From Tenacibaculum aiptasiae (GTDB lineage Bacteria > Bacteroidota > Bacteroidia > Flavobacteriales > Flavobacteriaceae), in contig NZ_WAAU01000003.1 in NCBI RefSeq assembly GCF_008806755.1, positions 200,541 to 264,540 of the forward strand: a DNA stretch of 64,000 bases, written 5' to 3'. Positions 49,700-59,487 of the stretch are shown here, in pieces. Position numbers and translations under genes: made by a program. Numbering within the stretch: position 1 is the first letter of the stretch; every line of letters starts with the position of its first letter. Under the pieces are notes generated by a model, which ran no database searches, was not told where the DNA came from, and saw only the letters and a list, made by a program, of their open reading frames with translations.

Positions 49700-51292
49700 C
49701 TATTTAGTTCCTATTAAAGAAATCAATCCATTGGCAAGTGTACCTCTCCAATTAACATAATTATGTCCTCCTTTAAATTCATGATAATCTACTTGATACC
49801 CCTTTATTTCGAGAATATCTCGGAATTGTCTATTCATTCCTAGCATTGAAGCTCCTGCATCATAAAGTCCAACATCCATATAAAAACGAATAGGTAATTT
49901 TTTACTTTGTTTGTATAAATTTATTAGTTTTCCATTGTCTTCAGGATATATCCAATGGTTTTCATTTTTTGTCCCTTTAATCCAATATGAACCCGATTGC
50001 GAAAGTACATTACCAATAATGTTTGGATATCTTAAAGCAATATAACTAGCAGCAAAACCTCCTCTACTTGAACCTGCTAAAACTATGTTATTTGGTGTAG
50101 AATGAATATTGTATTTTGAACGTGTCCAAGGAATAAGTTCTTTCGCTATAAAATCTCCAAACTTTTCACTGATTAAATCTCTACTTCTTTTTCCCATTGC
50201 CCATACCAAAATAGTTACTGTTTGTGTAATTTTTTTGTCAGCAATAAGGTTGTCTATAATAGTTGAGGTAGGTATCCTTGATCTTCGATTTAACCTTGCT
50301 CCATATGATTCTCCATCAAAAACAATTAATAAATTGTGAGGCTTTTTAGCATCGTAATTTGCAGGTGTATGAATGGTTATTTTTCTTTCTTCGTTTAGAT
50401 ATTTACTTTTTATAGTAGTAGGAAGTAAAGTTCCTTTTTTTACATTTTCTCTTTCTGTAATATAAGATTGTTTTGGAGCATTTGGCATTTCGATTGTTCC
50501 GTCATAAGCATGCTCTACAGTTCTAGATTCAATTTCCCCGTTAGGTCCAGCTTTATCTAAATTAAAATAGTTAAAACCATAATTAAAACGAGCATCTTTA
50601 GGAACTCTCTGTGTAACAAAAAACAGATTGGTATTAGGTAGTTTTTGAAAACGTAAACCTAAGAAGTCTGGCCCTCCACTTAACATTACATATTCTGTGT
50701 TTTTATTAGGTACACAAAAATAAGTGACTAACATATGAGTTGTACTCCCTTTAATAGGTTCTATAATATGTTTTTGTTGGTGTTTAGCAATGAAAGCATC
50801 AATTGCTTTGTTATTGGTAAGTGAAGATTCCCACAAATTATATAAGGTTTCTGTAGGCAACTCCCTTTTAGCAATTCGTTTTGTATTGTCTTGAAGACTT
50901 AAAACCCGTTTAACTGTCAATGAGTATTTTCCTCTTTTTGCATTTTTATCTAATGAACGAATCACAAATTTATATATACCTGATTGATTGGCTGTAATAT
51001 CAATTGGTTCGTCTCCGTTTGTGCCATTTGGACTATCGATTTGTTTTAAAAGCTCTCCGCTTGGTTTATATACATCTACAACAAGGTCTATTCCTTTTTG
51101 AGTTACTTTTCCTATAATGGCCATCCCATTATCTAATTGTGCAGTATAAATATGATTTTCGCCTGCTGAAATAGCTTTTTCTAGGGAAGTATTTACAACT
51201 AGTTCTTTTCCTTTTTGTGCTAAAATTGTATTCTGGAAGCTTATTAGAAATAATAAAAGCGTTAAGATTGTAAATTTAAAATGACTGTTCAT
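49700..51292 (-). CDS. Exported esterase D/enterochelin-esterase-like hydrolase
   Basis: 530 residues with signal peptide. Residues 30-135 form a beta-rich PPC-like domain (ISANQSGIYKFVIRS-type end GIYKFVIRSLD, YSLTVKRV). The C-terminal 260 residues are the alpha/beta-hydrolase of the esterase D/Fes type with the nucleophile elbow AGSSRGGFA near residue 408 and GHNYVNW near the end (catalytic histidine). Predicted extracytoplasmic serine esterase; substrate unknown. Often linked to siderophore or polysaccharide ester cleavage. Confidence 0.85.
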   Translation of the reverse strand: MNSHFKFTILTLLLFLISFQNTILAQKGKELVVNTSLEKAISAGENHIYTAQLDNGMAIIGKVTQKGIDLVVDVYKPSGELLKQIDSPNGTNGDEPIDITANQSGIYKFVIRSLDKNAKRGKYSLTVKRVLSLQDNTKRIAKRELPTETLYNLWESSLTNNKAIDAFIAKHQQKHIIEPIKGSTTHMLVTYFCVPNKNTEYVMLSGGPDFLGLRFQKLPNTNLFFVTQRVPKDARFNYGFNYFNLDKAGPNGEIESRTVEHAYDGTIEMPNAPKQSYITERENVKKGTLLPTTIKSKYLNEERKITIHTPANYDAKKPHNLLIVFDGESYGARLNRRSRIPTSTIIDNLIADKKITQTVTILVWAMGKRSRDLISEKFGDFIAKELIPWTRSKYNIHSTPNNIVLAGSSRGGFAASYIALRYPNIIGNVLSQSGSYWIKGTKNENHWIYPEDNGKLINLYKQSKKLPIRFYMDVGLYDAGASMLGMNRQFRDILEIKGYQVDYHEFKGGHNYVNWRGTLANGLISLIGTK

Positions 51293-51362
51293 TTATTCTT
51301 TTTTTGAGCGGTTTTGATTTATAGATAACGGTTTTGATTATAATTTGTTTTAAACTTTTATG

Positions 51363-52079
51363 TTATATTGTTACAATGTTTTTTGTTTCTAAAATAGGTT
51401 TGTTTAAAAAACGCAATAAAAGCTGTGCCACTGCTATGGTATCTCTTTCACAATAGTCAACAATACGAGATAAGTTTTTCTCTTTATAATATACGTTAGC
51501 TACTTCGCTTCCATCAATATCCTGTTTGGGTGATGGAATGTCTAAAATAGAAGTTAATAATTTTAGAGAAGTATAATGTTTATAATCACCAAACTTCCAT
51601 AAATCTAAAGTATCTAAATGGGGAACTTCCCATGGTTTTTTACCAAATAAGTTTAGTTTTTTAGGTAATTCAATGCGATTGATTATCATCCTCCGAGCTA
51701 TGTAAGGAAAATCAAATTCTTTTCCATTATGAGCACATAAAAGATGTTTGTTTAAATTAAAATGTTGATTAAGTAAGTTTTTAAAATTGGTTAATATTTT
51801 AACTTCATTATCACCATAAAAAGAAGTTACTCTAAACTGACTTTCATCTTTTTTGTCAACAAAATATCCAACAGAAATACATATTATTTTTCCAAACTCT
51901 GCCCATATACCAGCACGATGATAAAAATCTTCGGCACTGATTTCATCTTTTCGTTGGTATTGTGTTTTTAAAGCATATAACTCTTGTTTTTCTTCGGATA
52001 AATCAGAAAATAATTCTACTTCTGGAACAGTTTCAATATCTAAGAACAAGATATTTTGAAGATTAATTTTATTCAACAT
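51363..52079 (-). CDS. Predicted 3'-5' exonuclease (DnaQ/polymerase-B exonuclease family)
   Basis: 238 residues. DEDDy-type motifs: DIETVPE near 15-21, HNGKEFDFPYIARRM near 120-134 and YCERDTIAVA near the end, as in the family DNA_pol_B_exo2. Predicted metal-dependent single-strand DNA or RNA exonuclease, cytosolic. The start ATG at 52079 gives the usual length for the family. The adjacent 360 bases (52080-52439) are AT-rich and carry only the promoter of the regulator. Confidence 0.85.
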   Translation of the reverse strand: MLNKINLQNILFLDIETVPEVELFSDLSEEKQELYALKTQYQRKDEISAEDFYHRAGIWAEFGKIICISVGYFVDKKDESQFRVTSFYGDNEVKILTNFKNLLNQHFNLNKHLLCAHNGKEFDFPYIARRMIINRIELPKKLNLFGKKPWEVPHLDTLDLWKFGDYKHYTSLKLLTSILDIPSPKQDIDGSEVANVYYKEKNLSRIVDYCERDTIAVAQLLLRFLNKPILETKNIVTI

Positions 52080-52409
52080 TTTTTCTTTTTATTAAAATAT
52101 AAATACTCGTATTTTAAAGATAATTCTTCGTTTTTTTTGTGGAGATTTTATAAACTAAATAATATTAAAGAAGGGTTTTGTTTACAGGTTAGGAATTTCT
52201 TTTCTAAACTTATTAATAAAGACTTCTTTAGTTTTAGAAAATATTTCATCAAATAAAGGAATAAGTTTCATAGTAAACAATTTTTATAAAGATACAAAAA
52301 ACAAAAAATTACAGCTTAATTTTTCTATTAACTATTTAAGCAAAGGTTTATTAAAGATTAAATGAATGTTAAGTTCAATAAGAGAGCGAACGATTTATAA
52401 TTTTATGGT

Positions 52410-52417
52410 TACTTTTG
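52410..52417 (+). promoter_or_regulatory. Possible -7 box of the PhoB-like gene
   Basis: TACTTTTG fits TAnnTTTG and lies 22 bases upstream of the ATG. No clear -33 element is seen. The rest of 52080-52439 shows no other signal. Confidence 0.4.
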
Positions 52418-52439
52418 GATAACACAATACAAATGATCT

Positions 52440-53138
52440 ATGAATACGAATGATATTAAAATTTTATTAGTTGATGACGAACCTGATATTTTAGAAATAG
52501 TAGGTTATAACTTAAAATCAGAAGGCTATCAGGTTTTTACTGCCAGTAATGGTAATGAAGCTGTAAAGACTGCTAAAAAAATACATCCACATTTAATATT
52601 ATTAGATATAATGATGCCAGAAATGGATGGTATTGAAGCGTGTGAAAAGATTAGAAATATTAAGCCGTTAGAAGATGTTATTATTTCTTTTTTAACAGCT
52701 AGAGGTGAAGATTATTCACAAGTAGCAGGTTTTGATGCTGGTGCTGACGATTATATTACCAAGCCAGTAAAACCAAAAGTTTTAGTAAGTAAGGTAAAAT
52801 CGTTGTTAAGACGTTTGAAAACAGAAGAATCTGTTGATACAACAACTAAGATTGGAGATATTATTATTAATAGAGATGAGTATGTTGTGTTTAAAGGAGA
52901 TAAAAAAATAGCTTTACCAAGAAAAGAATTTGAATTATTCTCATTATTAACATCTAAACCAGGAAAGGTATTTAAAAGAGAAGTTATTTTAGATAGCGTT
53001 TGGGGTAATGAAGTTGTAGTAGGAGGACGTACAATTGATGTTCATATTAGAAAACTTAGAGAGAAAATCGGCGATGATTACTTTAAAACTGTAAAAGGAG
53101 TTGGTTATAAATTTGTTTTGGAAGGAGCAGAAAAATAA
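52440..53138 (+). CDS. OmpR/PhoB-type response regulator
   Basis: 232 residues: receiver domain with acidic pair DD at 12-13, phosphoacceptor D56 in LLDIMMPEMDG and the lysine in ITKPVKP, then an OmpR-type winged helix (LPRKEFELFSLLTSKPGKVF, VDVHIRKLREKIG). Partner of the histidine kinase 55 bases downstream. The pair resembles the PhoB/PhoR-type pair often placed next to purD in Flavobacteriaceae. Confidence 0.92.
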   Translation: MNTNDIKILLVDDEPDILEIVGYNLKSEGYQVFTASNGNEAVKTAKKIHPHLILLDIMMPEMDGIEACEKIRNIKPLEDVIISFLTARGEDYSQVAGFDAGADDYITKPVKPKVLVSKVKSLLRRLKTEESVDTTTKIGDIIINRDEYVVFKGDKKIALPRKEFELFSLLTSKPGKVFKREVILDSVWGNEVVVGGRTIDVHIRKLREKIGDDYFKTVKGVGYKFVLEGAEK

Positions 53139-53193
53139 ATTAAACTTTAAAATATTTATATAGATTGCTTAATTGGCAATCTATTTTTTTATA

Positions 53194-54237
53194 ATGAAAA
53201 AAATTAAAAAAACATACAAATACGCACTTTGGTCGTCATTATATTCTACGATTATTTCAGTCGTTATAGCATTACTTTCTTATTTGTTCTTAATTAATTT
53301 ATTAGGAATAGGTACTGTGCTTGTTTTTGGTGTTGTAATGTTTATTATATCATTTTTTATTATCCAATACCGAGCTGAATATTTTATTTATCAACGTGTT
53401 AAAAAGTTATATCAGGACATTTCCATTTTAGATGTAAATGATTTGGAAAGGAAAAAAGTAACAACCGATGTTGAAGCACTTACAAAAAGTGTTCAAAAAT
53501 ATGTTGAAGGTAAGAGTGAGGAAATAGCATTGTTAACTCAAAGAGATTCTTTTCGTAGAGATTTCTTAGGGAATGTTGCTCACGAGTTAAAAACACCTCT
53601 TTTTACTGTTCAAGGATATATTTTAACCTTAATTGAAGGAGCTGCTGAAGATGAAGAAATTCGTACAAAGTATTTAAACAGAGCGAATAAAGGTGTTGAA
53701 AGATTAACTTCTATTATCAAAGATTTAGACATGATTGCTAAATTAGAAACTGAAGGAATGAAAATGAATATTGAAACATTTAATATTCTTGAGCTGATTC
53801 AAAATGTTTTTGATTTATTTGAGATGAAAGCAAAAAAGAGAAACATAACTTTAATGTTTGATCGAATTTATGAATTTCCTCATTTTGTAAAAGGTGATGT
53901 AGAACGTATAGAGCAGGTTTTAATTAATTTAATTGTAAATTCTATAAAATACGGAAAAGTTGGAGGTGCAACTACAGTTAGTATAGAAACATACAATCCT
54001 AATAAGTTTATTATTAAAATTTCCGATAATGGAGAAGGTATAAAACAAGAACATGTTTCTCGTTTATTTGAGCGTTTTTATCGTGTAGATCAAAGTCGTT
54101 CAAGAGAACAAGGTGGTTCTGGTTTAGGATTGTCTATTGTAAAGCATATTATTGAAGCTCATAATGAGACAATTTTATTAAAAAGTGATTTTGGTAAAGG
54201 ATCAGAATTTTCTTTTACTTTAGAAAAAGCAATGTAA
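53194..54237 (+). CDS. Membrane sensor histidine kinase, PhoR-like
   Basis: 347 residues from the ATG at 53194; an earlier ATG at 53173 would only add seven codons before the hydrophobic part. Two membrane helices near 17-35 and 40-58, a short periplasmic gap, then the H-box FLGNVAHELKTPLFT (H130) and the ATP-binding domain with N-box (INLIVNSIKYGK), DNGEGI and GGSGLGLSIVKHI. Autophosphorylates and passes phosphate to the adjacent regulator. Ends at a strong terminator shared with purD. Confidence 0.9.
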   Translation: MKKIKKTYKYALWSSLYSTIISVVIALLSYLFLINLLGIGTVLVFGVVMFIISFFIIQYRAEYFIYQRVKKLYQDISILDVNDLERKKVTTDVEALTKSVQKYVEGKSEEIALLTQRDSFRRDFLGNVAHELKTPLFTVQGYILTLIEGAAEDEEIRTKYLNRANKGVERLTSIIKDLDMIAKLETEGMKMNIETFNILELIQNVFDLFEMKAKKRNITLMFDRIYEFPHFVKGDVERIEQVLINLIVNSIKYGKVGGATTVSIETYNPNKFIIKISDNGEGIKQEHVSRLFERFYRVDQSRSREQGGSGLGLSIVKHIIEAHNETILLKSDFGKGSEFSFTLEKAM

Positions 54238-54274
54238 AAAAGAAGGAGTTGATTTTTCAACTCCTTCTTTTTTT
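54238..54274. terminator. Bidirectional terminator
   Basis: Stem AAGAAGGAGTTGA/TCAACTCCTTCTT of 13 base pairs with a T5 loop and T runs on both sides. It ends the kinase transcript and, on the other strand, purD. Confidence 0.88.
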
Positions 54275-54276
54275 AT

Positions 54277-55551
54277 TTATACTAGATCGAATCCAATATC
54301 TTTTCGATAATTAATTTTATCGAAAGTTATTTTATCAATATTCTTATATGATTTTTTTAGGGCATCTTCAATAGAATCACCAAAAGAGGTAATTGCCATT
54401 ACTCTTCCTCCATTTGTTACCACTTCTCCATCTTTTACAGTTGTTCCTGCATGAAAAACAATTGAATCATCAATAGTATCAAAACCTGTAATAGTTTTTC
54501 CTTTTTCGTAAGCTTCAGGATACCCACCAGAAACTAGCATTACTGTAGTTGCAGTTTGCGGTGTTACTTCGTATGATTTCTCATTTAAAGTCTGATTGGC
54601 AACTCCTTCAAATAAATCGACTAAGTCCGATTCTATTCTTGGTAAAACTACTTCTGTTTCTGGATCCCCCATACGAACATTGTATTCAACTACTGAAGGA
54701 TTTCCATTATCGTTCATTAATCCAATAAAAATAAATCCTCGGTAATCTATTCCTTCTTTCTGTAAACCATTTATTGTTGGTTTTACGACTAGTTCTTCTA
54801 CTTTTTGAAGGAAATCATCAGTAGCAAAAGGAACTGGGGAAATAGCACCCATTCCGCCTGTATTTAAACCTGTATCTCCTTCTCCAATTCTTTTATAGTC
54901 TTTTGCAGAAGGTAATATTTTATAACTCTTACCATCTGTTAAAACAAATACAGAAAGTTCTATTCCTTTTAAAAACTCTTCAATAACTACCGTTGATGAC
55001 GCTTCTCCAAATTTTTGATTTGAAAGCATTTCTTCAAGTTCCGATTTTGCTTCTTCTAAATTGTTTAAAATTAAAACACCTTTACCAGCAGCTAAACCAT
55101 CGGCTTTTAGTACATATGGAGGCGTTAAGGTTTCTAAAAAGCTTTTTCCTTGCGCCAAAGTATCACTTGTAAACGATTCATATTTAGCAGTTGGAACATT
55201 GTGCTTAATCATGAATTGCTTAGAGAAGTCTTTACTTCCTTCTAATAAGGCACCGTCTTTTTTAGGACCAATTACAGGGATGTTTTTCAAATCATCATCA
55301 GCTAAGAAGAAATCATGAACACCTGCTACTAATGGTGCTTCTGGACCTACCACAACCATATTAATATTGTGTTGTAATACTGTTTCTTTTACTTGCTGAA
55401 AATTGGTTGGATTGATATTGATATTTGTAGCTATTGAGTTTGTTCCTGCATTACCAGGTGCTACAAATAAGTTTTGAATTTTATTACTTTCAGAAAGCTT
55501 CTTTGCAAAGGCGTGCTCTCTACCACCTGATCCTAAAATTAGAATGTTCAT
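54277..55551 (-). CDS. purD: Phosphoribosylamine-glycine ligase
   Basis: 424 residues, the usual length. MNILILGSGGREHAFAKKL at the start, then GPEAPLVAG, the ATP-grasp part (YVLKADGLAAGKGVLIL, VVIEEFLKGIELSVFVLTDG) and GDPETEVVLPR and VVTNGGRVMAI. Joins glycine to phosphoribosylamine with ATP in de novo purine synthesis. A -7 box lies 26 bases upstream; the terminator at 54238 follows. Confidence 0.97.
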   Translation of the reverse strand: MNILILGSGGREHAFAKKLSESNKIQNLFVAPGNAGTNSIATNININPTNFQQVKETVLQHNINMVVVGPEAPLVAGVHDFFLADDDLKNIPVIGPKKDGALLEGSKDFSKQFMIKHNVPTAKYESFTSDTLAQGKSFLETLTPPYVLKADGLAAGKGVLILNNLEEAKSELEEMLSNQKFGEASSTVVIEEFLKGIELSVFVLTDGKSYKILPSAKDYKRIGEGDTGLNTGGMGAISPVPFATDDFLQKVEELVVKPTINGLQKEGIDYRGFIFIGLMNDNGNPSVVEYNVRMGDPETEVVLPRIESDLVDLFEGVANQTLNEKSYEVTPQTATTVMLVSGGYPEAYEKGKTITGFDTIDDSIVFHAGTTVKDGEVVTNGGRVMAITSFGDSIEDALKKSYKNIDKITFDKINYRKDIGFDLV

Positions 55552-55576
55552 TTTATGTGTTGTTGTGTTGTTGTTG

Positions 55577-55584
55577 CAAATATA
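55577..55584 (-). promoter_or_regulatory. -7 box of purD
   Basis: Minus strand TATATTTG fits TAnnTTTG, transcription start expected near 55571. No clear -33 element upstream (the terminator hairpin of the next gene is there). Confidence 0.5.
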
Positions 55585-55591
55585 GAATAAG

Positions 55592-55621
55592 AAAAAAGGC
55601 TATTTGAAAAAATAGCCTTTT
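55592..55621 (-). terminator. Terminator of the DUF6909 gene
   Basis: Minus strand AAAAGGCTATTTTTTC then AAATAGCCTTTTTTC; nine-base stem with T run, six bases after the stop at 55628. Confidence 0.8.
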
Positions 55622-55627
55622 AATTGT

Positions 55628-57307
55628 TTAAAATATTTGTTCTAATATTTTTTGTGTAATTGCATATGTTGGTGTTACTCCGCTCATTCCTAAACCACCC
55701 GAAGCTAGTGTTGCACCAGTTTCTAATGGGTTATCCGAAGCATAGTATGCATATCTTACTTTGATATCTTCTCTAACGTTTCCTCTAATTTTTGAAGCCG
55801 ATTGAATTGCTTTTTGATAGTGAGCTCCTTCCATTTCTAATCCAATTACATTCCATGTAGAATCGTGGAAGAATTTTAACAAGTCTTTGTTTTGTAATGA
55901 TGTTCCTAGCACACTTACCATAGCTCCATCAAATACTTGTACTCCAAACCCTTCTAAATCTTCTTTGGTTAATTCGTTATTAAAAGGATAATTGTCGGCA
56001 GTACCTTCAAAAATATGAGAAGAAGGAATCATAATATCTCCTTTACCTCCTTCTAAAATACCAGCTTTACCCATTATAGAAACAGAAACTACATCTAAAT
56101 GAACAGATTTATCTCCTATTTTATATGGTTTTAATAACTCGTCCATTGTTTCATATGCTTGCTCTCCAAATGCATAATCCATTACAATGATTACTGGTTT
56201 TTCTCCAACAGAGTTCTTCTTTTCAAAAGAAGTAGTGTCAAAGTTTATTTTTTCAGTATCAATAACTTGAACATTAATGTTTGTTCCAGATGTATCTTTA
56301 ATATATATCAACCCATTTTCTGAAGCATAGTTTTTAACTGCTTTTTGTAGTGGTTGACTGTTAGCATTACTCAATACTTCAAAAAGTTCAAAACCTTTAT
56401 GTTTTTTAACTTCATCAGGTAAGGCATTTTGAGCATAAATACTATTCATAACACTGTGCATGTTTGCACTAATAATATGAATAGGACGCTCTAATAAATC
56501 ATTATCTACTAAAACTTTTTTAATGCTGTTTGCCCAAATTTCTCCATAAAAATGGTGTCCTATTTCTTCAATTAATACTGAACTGAATTTTACCGAACGC
56601 TTTTGTTCGTATAATTCTTCATTGATAGCGAGTTTTCCTAACCAGTAAATTAAATGGAAAAATCTATTAGGGTTTTCTTCTGTTGAAAAAGTATTGTAAA
56701 CATCATATACCTCGTCATAAGTTCTACCTAAGATGTTTCCTAGATGTACAACAATTACATCTTTTTCTTCATCGGTAAGTGTTTTGTTATTTAAAACAAT
56801 GTCTTCTAATTGAAGCCATTCTCTAATAAAACTTTCACCGTTATTAATAATTACACGATCTTTTATTTTATGAGATTCAATAAATAAAAAGGTAAGATGT
56901 GTAAGTATATCATAAATTTCAGAACGACCACGAGTAATTTCAATATTCATTTGATCCTTGTCAATACGATAACAATTTCTTCTTCTCTTTGGAGGAACTA
57001 TTGCTTTGAATTTTGAATTTCTATACCCTTCATCTGCAGTTAAGTAGATGTATTGACATTCTTCAATACCTTCAGGTAATCGCTCAATAATATAAACCAA
57101 ACCATTTAATTCGGTTTTGTTTTCAGCGATTGATCCATAAATTTCAGGACGTAATTGTAATAAGGATTTACGTAACGTTTCTCCAGAAACTCCCATTGGC
57201 TTATAAAATCCACGACTAAATAAATGACGCATTGAAATGTATAACTTTTCTATGGCATTTGTAGATTCTTGAGCTCTGGTACGTTCTTTATGATTAGGTT
57301 TTGACAT
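55628..57307 (-). CDS. DUF6909-type protein with nucleoside-phosphorylase-like C-terminus
   Basis: The frame reaches 57334, but a -7 box (TATCTTTG, 57324-57331) lies inside that extension, so the ATG at 57307 is preferred, giving 559 residues. A helical N-terminal domain of about 290 residues precedes a C-terminal half with IHIISANMHSVMNSIYAQ, PVIIVMDYAFGEQAYE and GLEMEGAHYQKAIQ; the last is the phosphate/nucleoside-site motif of the purine nucleoside phosphorylase fold. A conserved Bacteroidota protein of unknown function. Core-genome neighbour of purD. Confidence 0.8.
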   Translation of the reverse strand: MSKPNHKERTRAQESTNAIEKLYISMRHLFSRGFYKPMGVSGETLRKSLLQLRPEIYGSIAENKTELNGLVYIIERLPEGIEECQYIYLTADEGYRNSKFKAIVPPKRRRNCYRIDKDQMNIEITRGRSEIYDILTHLTFLFIESHKIKDRVIINNGESFIREWLQLEDIVLNNKTLTDEEKDVIVVHLGNILGRTYDEVYDVYNTFSTEENPNRFFHLIYWLGKLAINEELYEQKRSVKFSSVLIEEIGHHFYGEIWANSIKKVLVDNDLLERPIHIISANMHSVMNSIYAQNALPDEVKKHKGFELFEVLSNANSQPLQKAVKNYASENGLIYIKDTSGTNINVQVIDTEKINFDTTSFEKKNSVGEKPVIIVMDYAFGEQAYETMDELLKPYKIGDKSVHLDVVSVSIMGKAGILEGGKGDIMIPSSHIFEGTADNYPFNNELTKEDLEGFGVQVFDGAMVSVLGTSLQNKDLLKFFHDSTWNVIGLEMEGAHYQKAIQSASKIRGNVREDIKVRYAYYASDNPLETGATLASGGLGMSGVTPTYAITQKILEQIF

Positions 57308-57323
57308 ATATTTTTTTAAAAGG

Positions 57324-57331
57324 CAAAGATA
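57324..57331 (-). promoter_or_regulatory. -7 box of the DUF6909 gene
   Basis: Minus strand TATCTTTG fits TAnnTTTG. Transcription start near 57317, ten bases before the ATG at 57307. It rules out the longer reading frame start. Confidence 0.6.
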
Positions 57332-57349
57332 CAAATTATGTAATGCATA

Positions 57350-58975
57350 TTATTTTGTTAAAATACCGCTATATTTTTGCTGGTTTTTTAACAAATTAAC
57401 TGCGTTTTTAATAGTAGGATCATTGTTTAGTTGGTGCTTAAACATTCCTTCCTGATAGGTGTATCTTTTTATTATTTCGTTTTGAATTTTGTTTGATAAA
57501 AGATCTTCGTTTACAGCGATTTTTTGAACTTTCTCTTTTTTTAATTTTTTAAGAATAGCATTGTATTCTGATGAAAGTTTCTCCTCATTTTCTACTGATG
57601 AATAAGCTTTTTTGAAAAGTTTTTCACTCTTTGTTACAAAAGCAGTGTCTTGTGTAAGTAAATAGTTTTTAAAGGTATTAAAATCGGCAGATTTAAAAGT
57701 ATAGTTTTCTGTAGAGAAACTAGGATTTTTATAAGTGAAATCTGTCACGAAATTAAATATAGCTTTCGATTTTAAAAGTTTTTTTGTTTCCTCAGATTTT
57801 TCAGATATATCGATGCGAATATCTGGAGTTACTCCACCACCATCGTATACTTTACGTCCATTTTTTGTAGTAAATGTGTTTACAGGACCGTCGGAAAATT
57901 TTGGAACTTTTCCTGTTTTAGAATCTCTATTAGCATAATCTAATTCTTGTATACAACGACCACTAGGAGTGTAATATTTAGAAATAGTTGCTTTCATTTG
58001 CGTTCCATAGTTCAAGTTAAAATAACGTTGTACTAAACCTTTACCAAATGAACGTTCTCCCATAATTACCGCACGATCATAATCTTGTAATGCTCCTGAT
58101 ACAATTTCTGAAGCAGACGCAGAACGATCGTTTATTAAAACAACGATTGGAATTTGTGCGTCTAAAGGCTCTCTACTAGTTTTATAAGTTCTACTGTTTT
58201 TCTTAATTTTTCCGCGAGTATCTACAACTTTTAAACCTTTTGGAATAAATAAATTTGTAATGTTTACTGCATCAAATAAAGAACCTCCAGGATTACTACG
58301 TAAGTCAAAAACTAATTTTTTCATTCCTCTATCTTTTAACTCATTAAAAGCATCTTTAACTCCTTGTGTAGCTTTTTGACTTGTAAATCTGGTTAAAATA
58401 ATGTAGCCTGTTTCCTCATCAATCATGTCATAAAAAGGAACTGGATTTACAATAACTTTATCTAGTTTTAAATTAACCGTTTGATTCTTATTATTTCTAT
58501 TAACAATTAAAGAAAGTTCTTTGTCTGGAGTTCCTTTCAACAGTTGTGAGTATTGACTTTTTTCTAAATCAGCTAATTTTTGACCATTGACATCGGTAAT
58601 AATGTCTCCAGCTTTCATACCTGCTTTGTCTGCCGAAAAACCTTTATATATTTCAGCAATTACGATTCCTTGTTTTGTGTAAAAAGTAGAAACGCCAATA
58701 CCTCCATACTCTCCTTCTCTGCGAATACGGGCATCTTCTACATCTTGTTCGTTATAAAAATTAGTATAAGGATCTAAGTTTTTTAAGGTGTTTTTAATAG
58801 CCTTATCGGTTAAATCACCAGGGTTAATTTCATCAATATAATTGATGTTTAATTCCTTAAACAAATTGTTGTAAATTTCTATTTGCTTAGCAATCTCAAA
58901 AAAGCGAGACTGAAACGAGAATAAAAATGAAATAACAATTAGGGAACCAAAAAAAAGTATTTTTTTATTTTTCAT
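57350..58975 (-). CDS. S41-family C-terminal processing protease
   Basis: 541 residues with an N-terminal membrane anchor/signal (residues 5-20). PDZ domain at about 90-170 (GGIGVSTF, GFSADKAGMKAGDIITDVNG), then the catalytic core with SASASE at 285-290 and GERSFGKG ending at lysine 312, the serine-lysine dyad of CtpA/Tsp proteases. The C-terminal 200 residues are specific to Bacteroidota members. Degrades or trims periplasmic proteins. Overlaps the rnpA end by 11 bases, so cotranscribed with it. Confidence 0.9.
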   Translation of the reverse strand: MKNKKILFFGSLIVISFLFSFQSRFFEIAKQIEIYNNLFKELNINYIDEINPGDLTDKAIKNTLKNLDPYTNFYNEQDVEDARIRREGEYGGIGVSTFYTKQGIVIAEIYKGFSADKAGMKAGDIITDVNGQKLADLEKSQYSQLLKGTPDKELSLIVNRNNKNQTVNLKLDKVIVNPVPFYDMIDEETGYIILTRFTSQKATQGVKDAFNELKDRGMKKLVFDLRSNPGGSLFDAVNITNLFIPKGLKVVDTRGKIKKNSRTYKTSREPLDAQIPIVVLINDRSASASEIVSGALQDYDRAVIMGERSFGKGLVQRYFNLNYGTQMKATISKYYTPSGRCIQELDYANRDSKTGKVPKFSDGPVNTFTTKNGRKVYDGGGVTPDIRIDISEKSEETKKLLKSKAIFNFVTDFTYKNPSFSTENYTFKSADFNTFKNYLLTQDTAFVTKSEKLFKKAYSSVENEEKLSSEYNAILKKLKKEKVQKIAVNEDLLSNKIQNEIIKRYTYQEGMFKHQLNNDPTIKNAVNLLKNQQKYSGILTK

Positions 58976-59348
58976 CTTTGGTAATTTCTTCTGTAAAAAG
59001 CGTTAATAACTTCTTCATTTTATGCTCAATATCGGCATATTTCCATTCATCTCTTGCAATATAAGAAATCATAAACACATAAGGCTTATCTATTCCGTTG
59101 TAAACAGTATGTTTTTCTTTTCGATAAATTTCTCTTAACAAGCGTTTTATTCGGTTTCTGTCTACAGCTTTTTTAAAGTTTCTTTTAGGAACCGATACAC
59201 CTACTTGTGCAGGGAATTTTGAAGTATGTTCCGTTTGTATATAAACCATTCGAAGAGGAAATACTTTTATCGCTTTTCCCTCTTCATAAAGTTTTCCTAA
59301 TAACTTTTTACTCTTTAATCGTTCTTGCTGTCCTAATGTAAATCTCAT
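58965..59348 (-). CDS. rnpA: Ribonuclease P protein component
   Basis: 127 residues. VGVSVPKRNFKKAVDRNRIKRLLRE is split here as SVPKRNFKKAVDRNRIKR, the conserved RNR motif of RnpA, with the basic surface of the family. Binds the RNA subunit and helps mature tRNA 5' ends. Usually near rpmH; rpmH is not seen here. First gene of an operon with the S41 protease (11-base overlap). Confidence 0.93.
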   Translation of the reverse strand: MRFTLGQQERLKSKKLLGKLYEEGKAIKVFPLRMVYIQTEHTSKFPAQVGVSVPKRNFKKAVDRNRIKRLLREIYRKEKHTVYNGIDKPYVFMISYIARDEWKYADIEHKMKKLLTLFTEEITKDEK

Positions 59349-59354
59349 CTAATA

Positions 59355-59362
59355 CAAACATA
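59355..59362 (-). promoter_or_regulatory. -7 box of rnpA
   Basis: Minus strand TATGTTTG fits TAnnTTTG. It ends 7 bases before the ATG of rnpA, so the leader is very short or absent. Confidence 0.45.
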
Positions 59363-59487
59363 CGTAAACCTGTACTAATAACCATTTTTTTGAGTATTTT
59401 TGAGTCTATACTATTAAATAAAACTAGGATAATTAATTTATCAATCATCAACACATACAAAATCAGTATTTAACGTAAAAAAAACTT

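Noticed and set aside
52056..52256. 66-residue plus-strand ORF between the exonuclease and PhoB-like genes
   Set aside because: Product is a random phenylalanine/lysine mix, it overlaps the exonuclease start, and it has no conserved-looking pattern.
55592..55621. Riboswitch upstream of purD
   Set aside because: The region holds only a -7 box and the terminator of the next gene; it is too short for a purine riboswitch.
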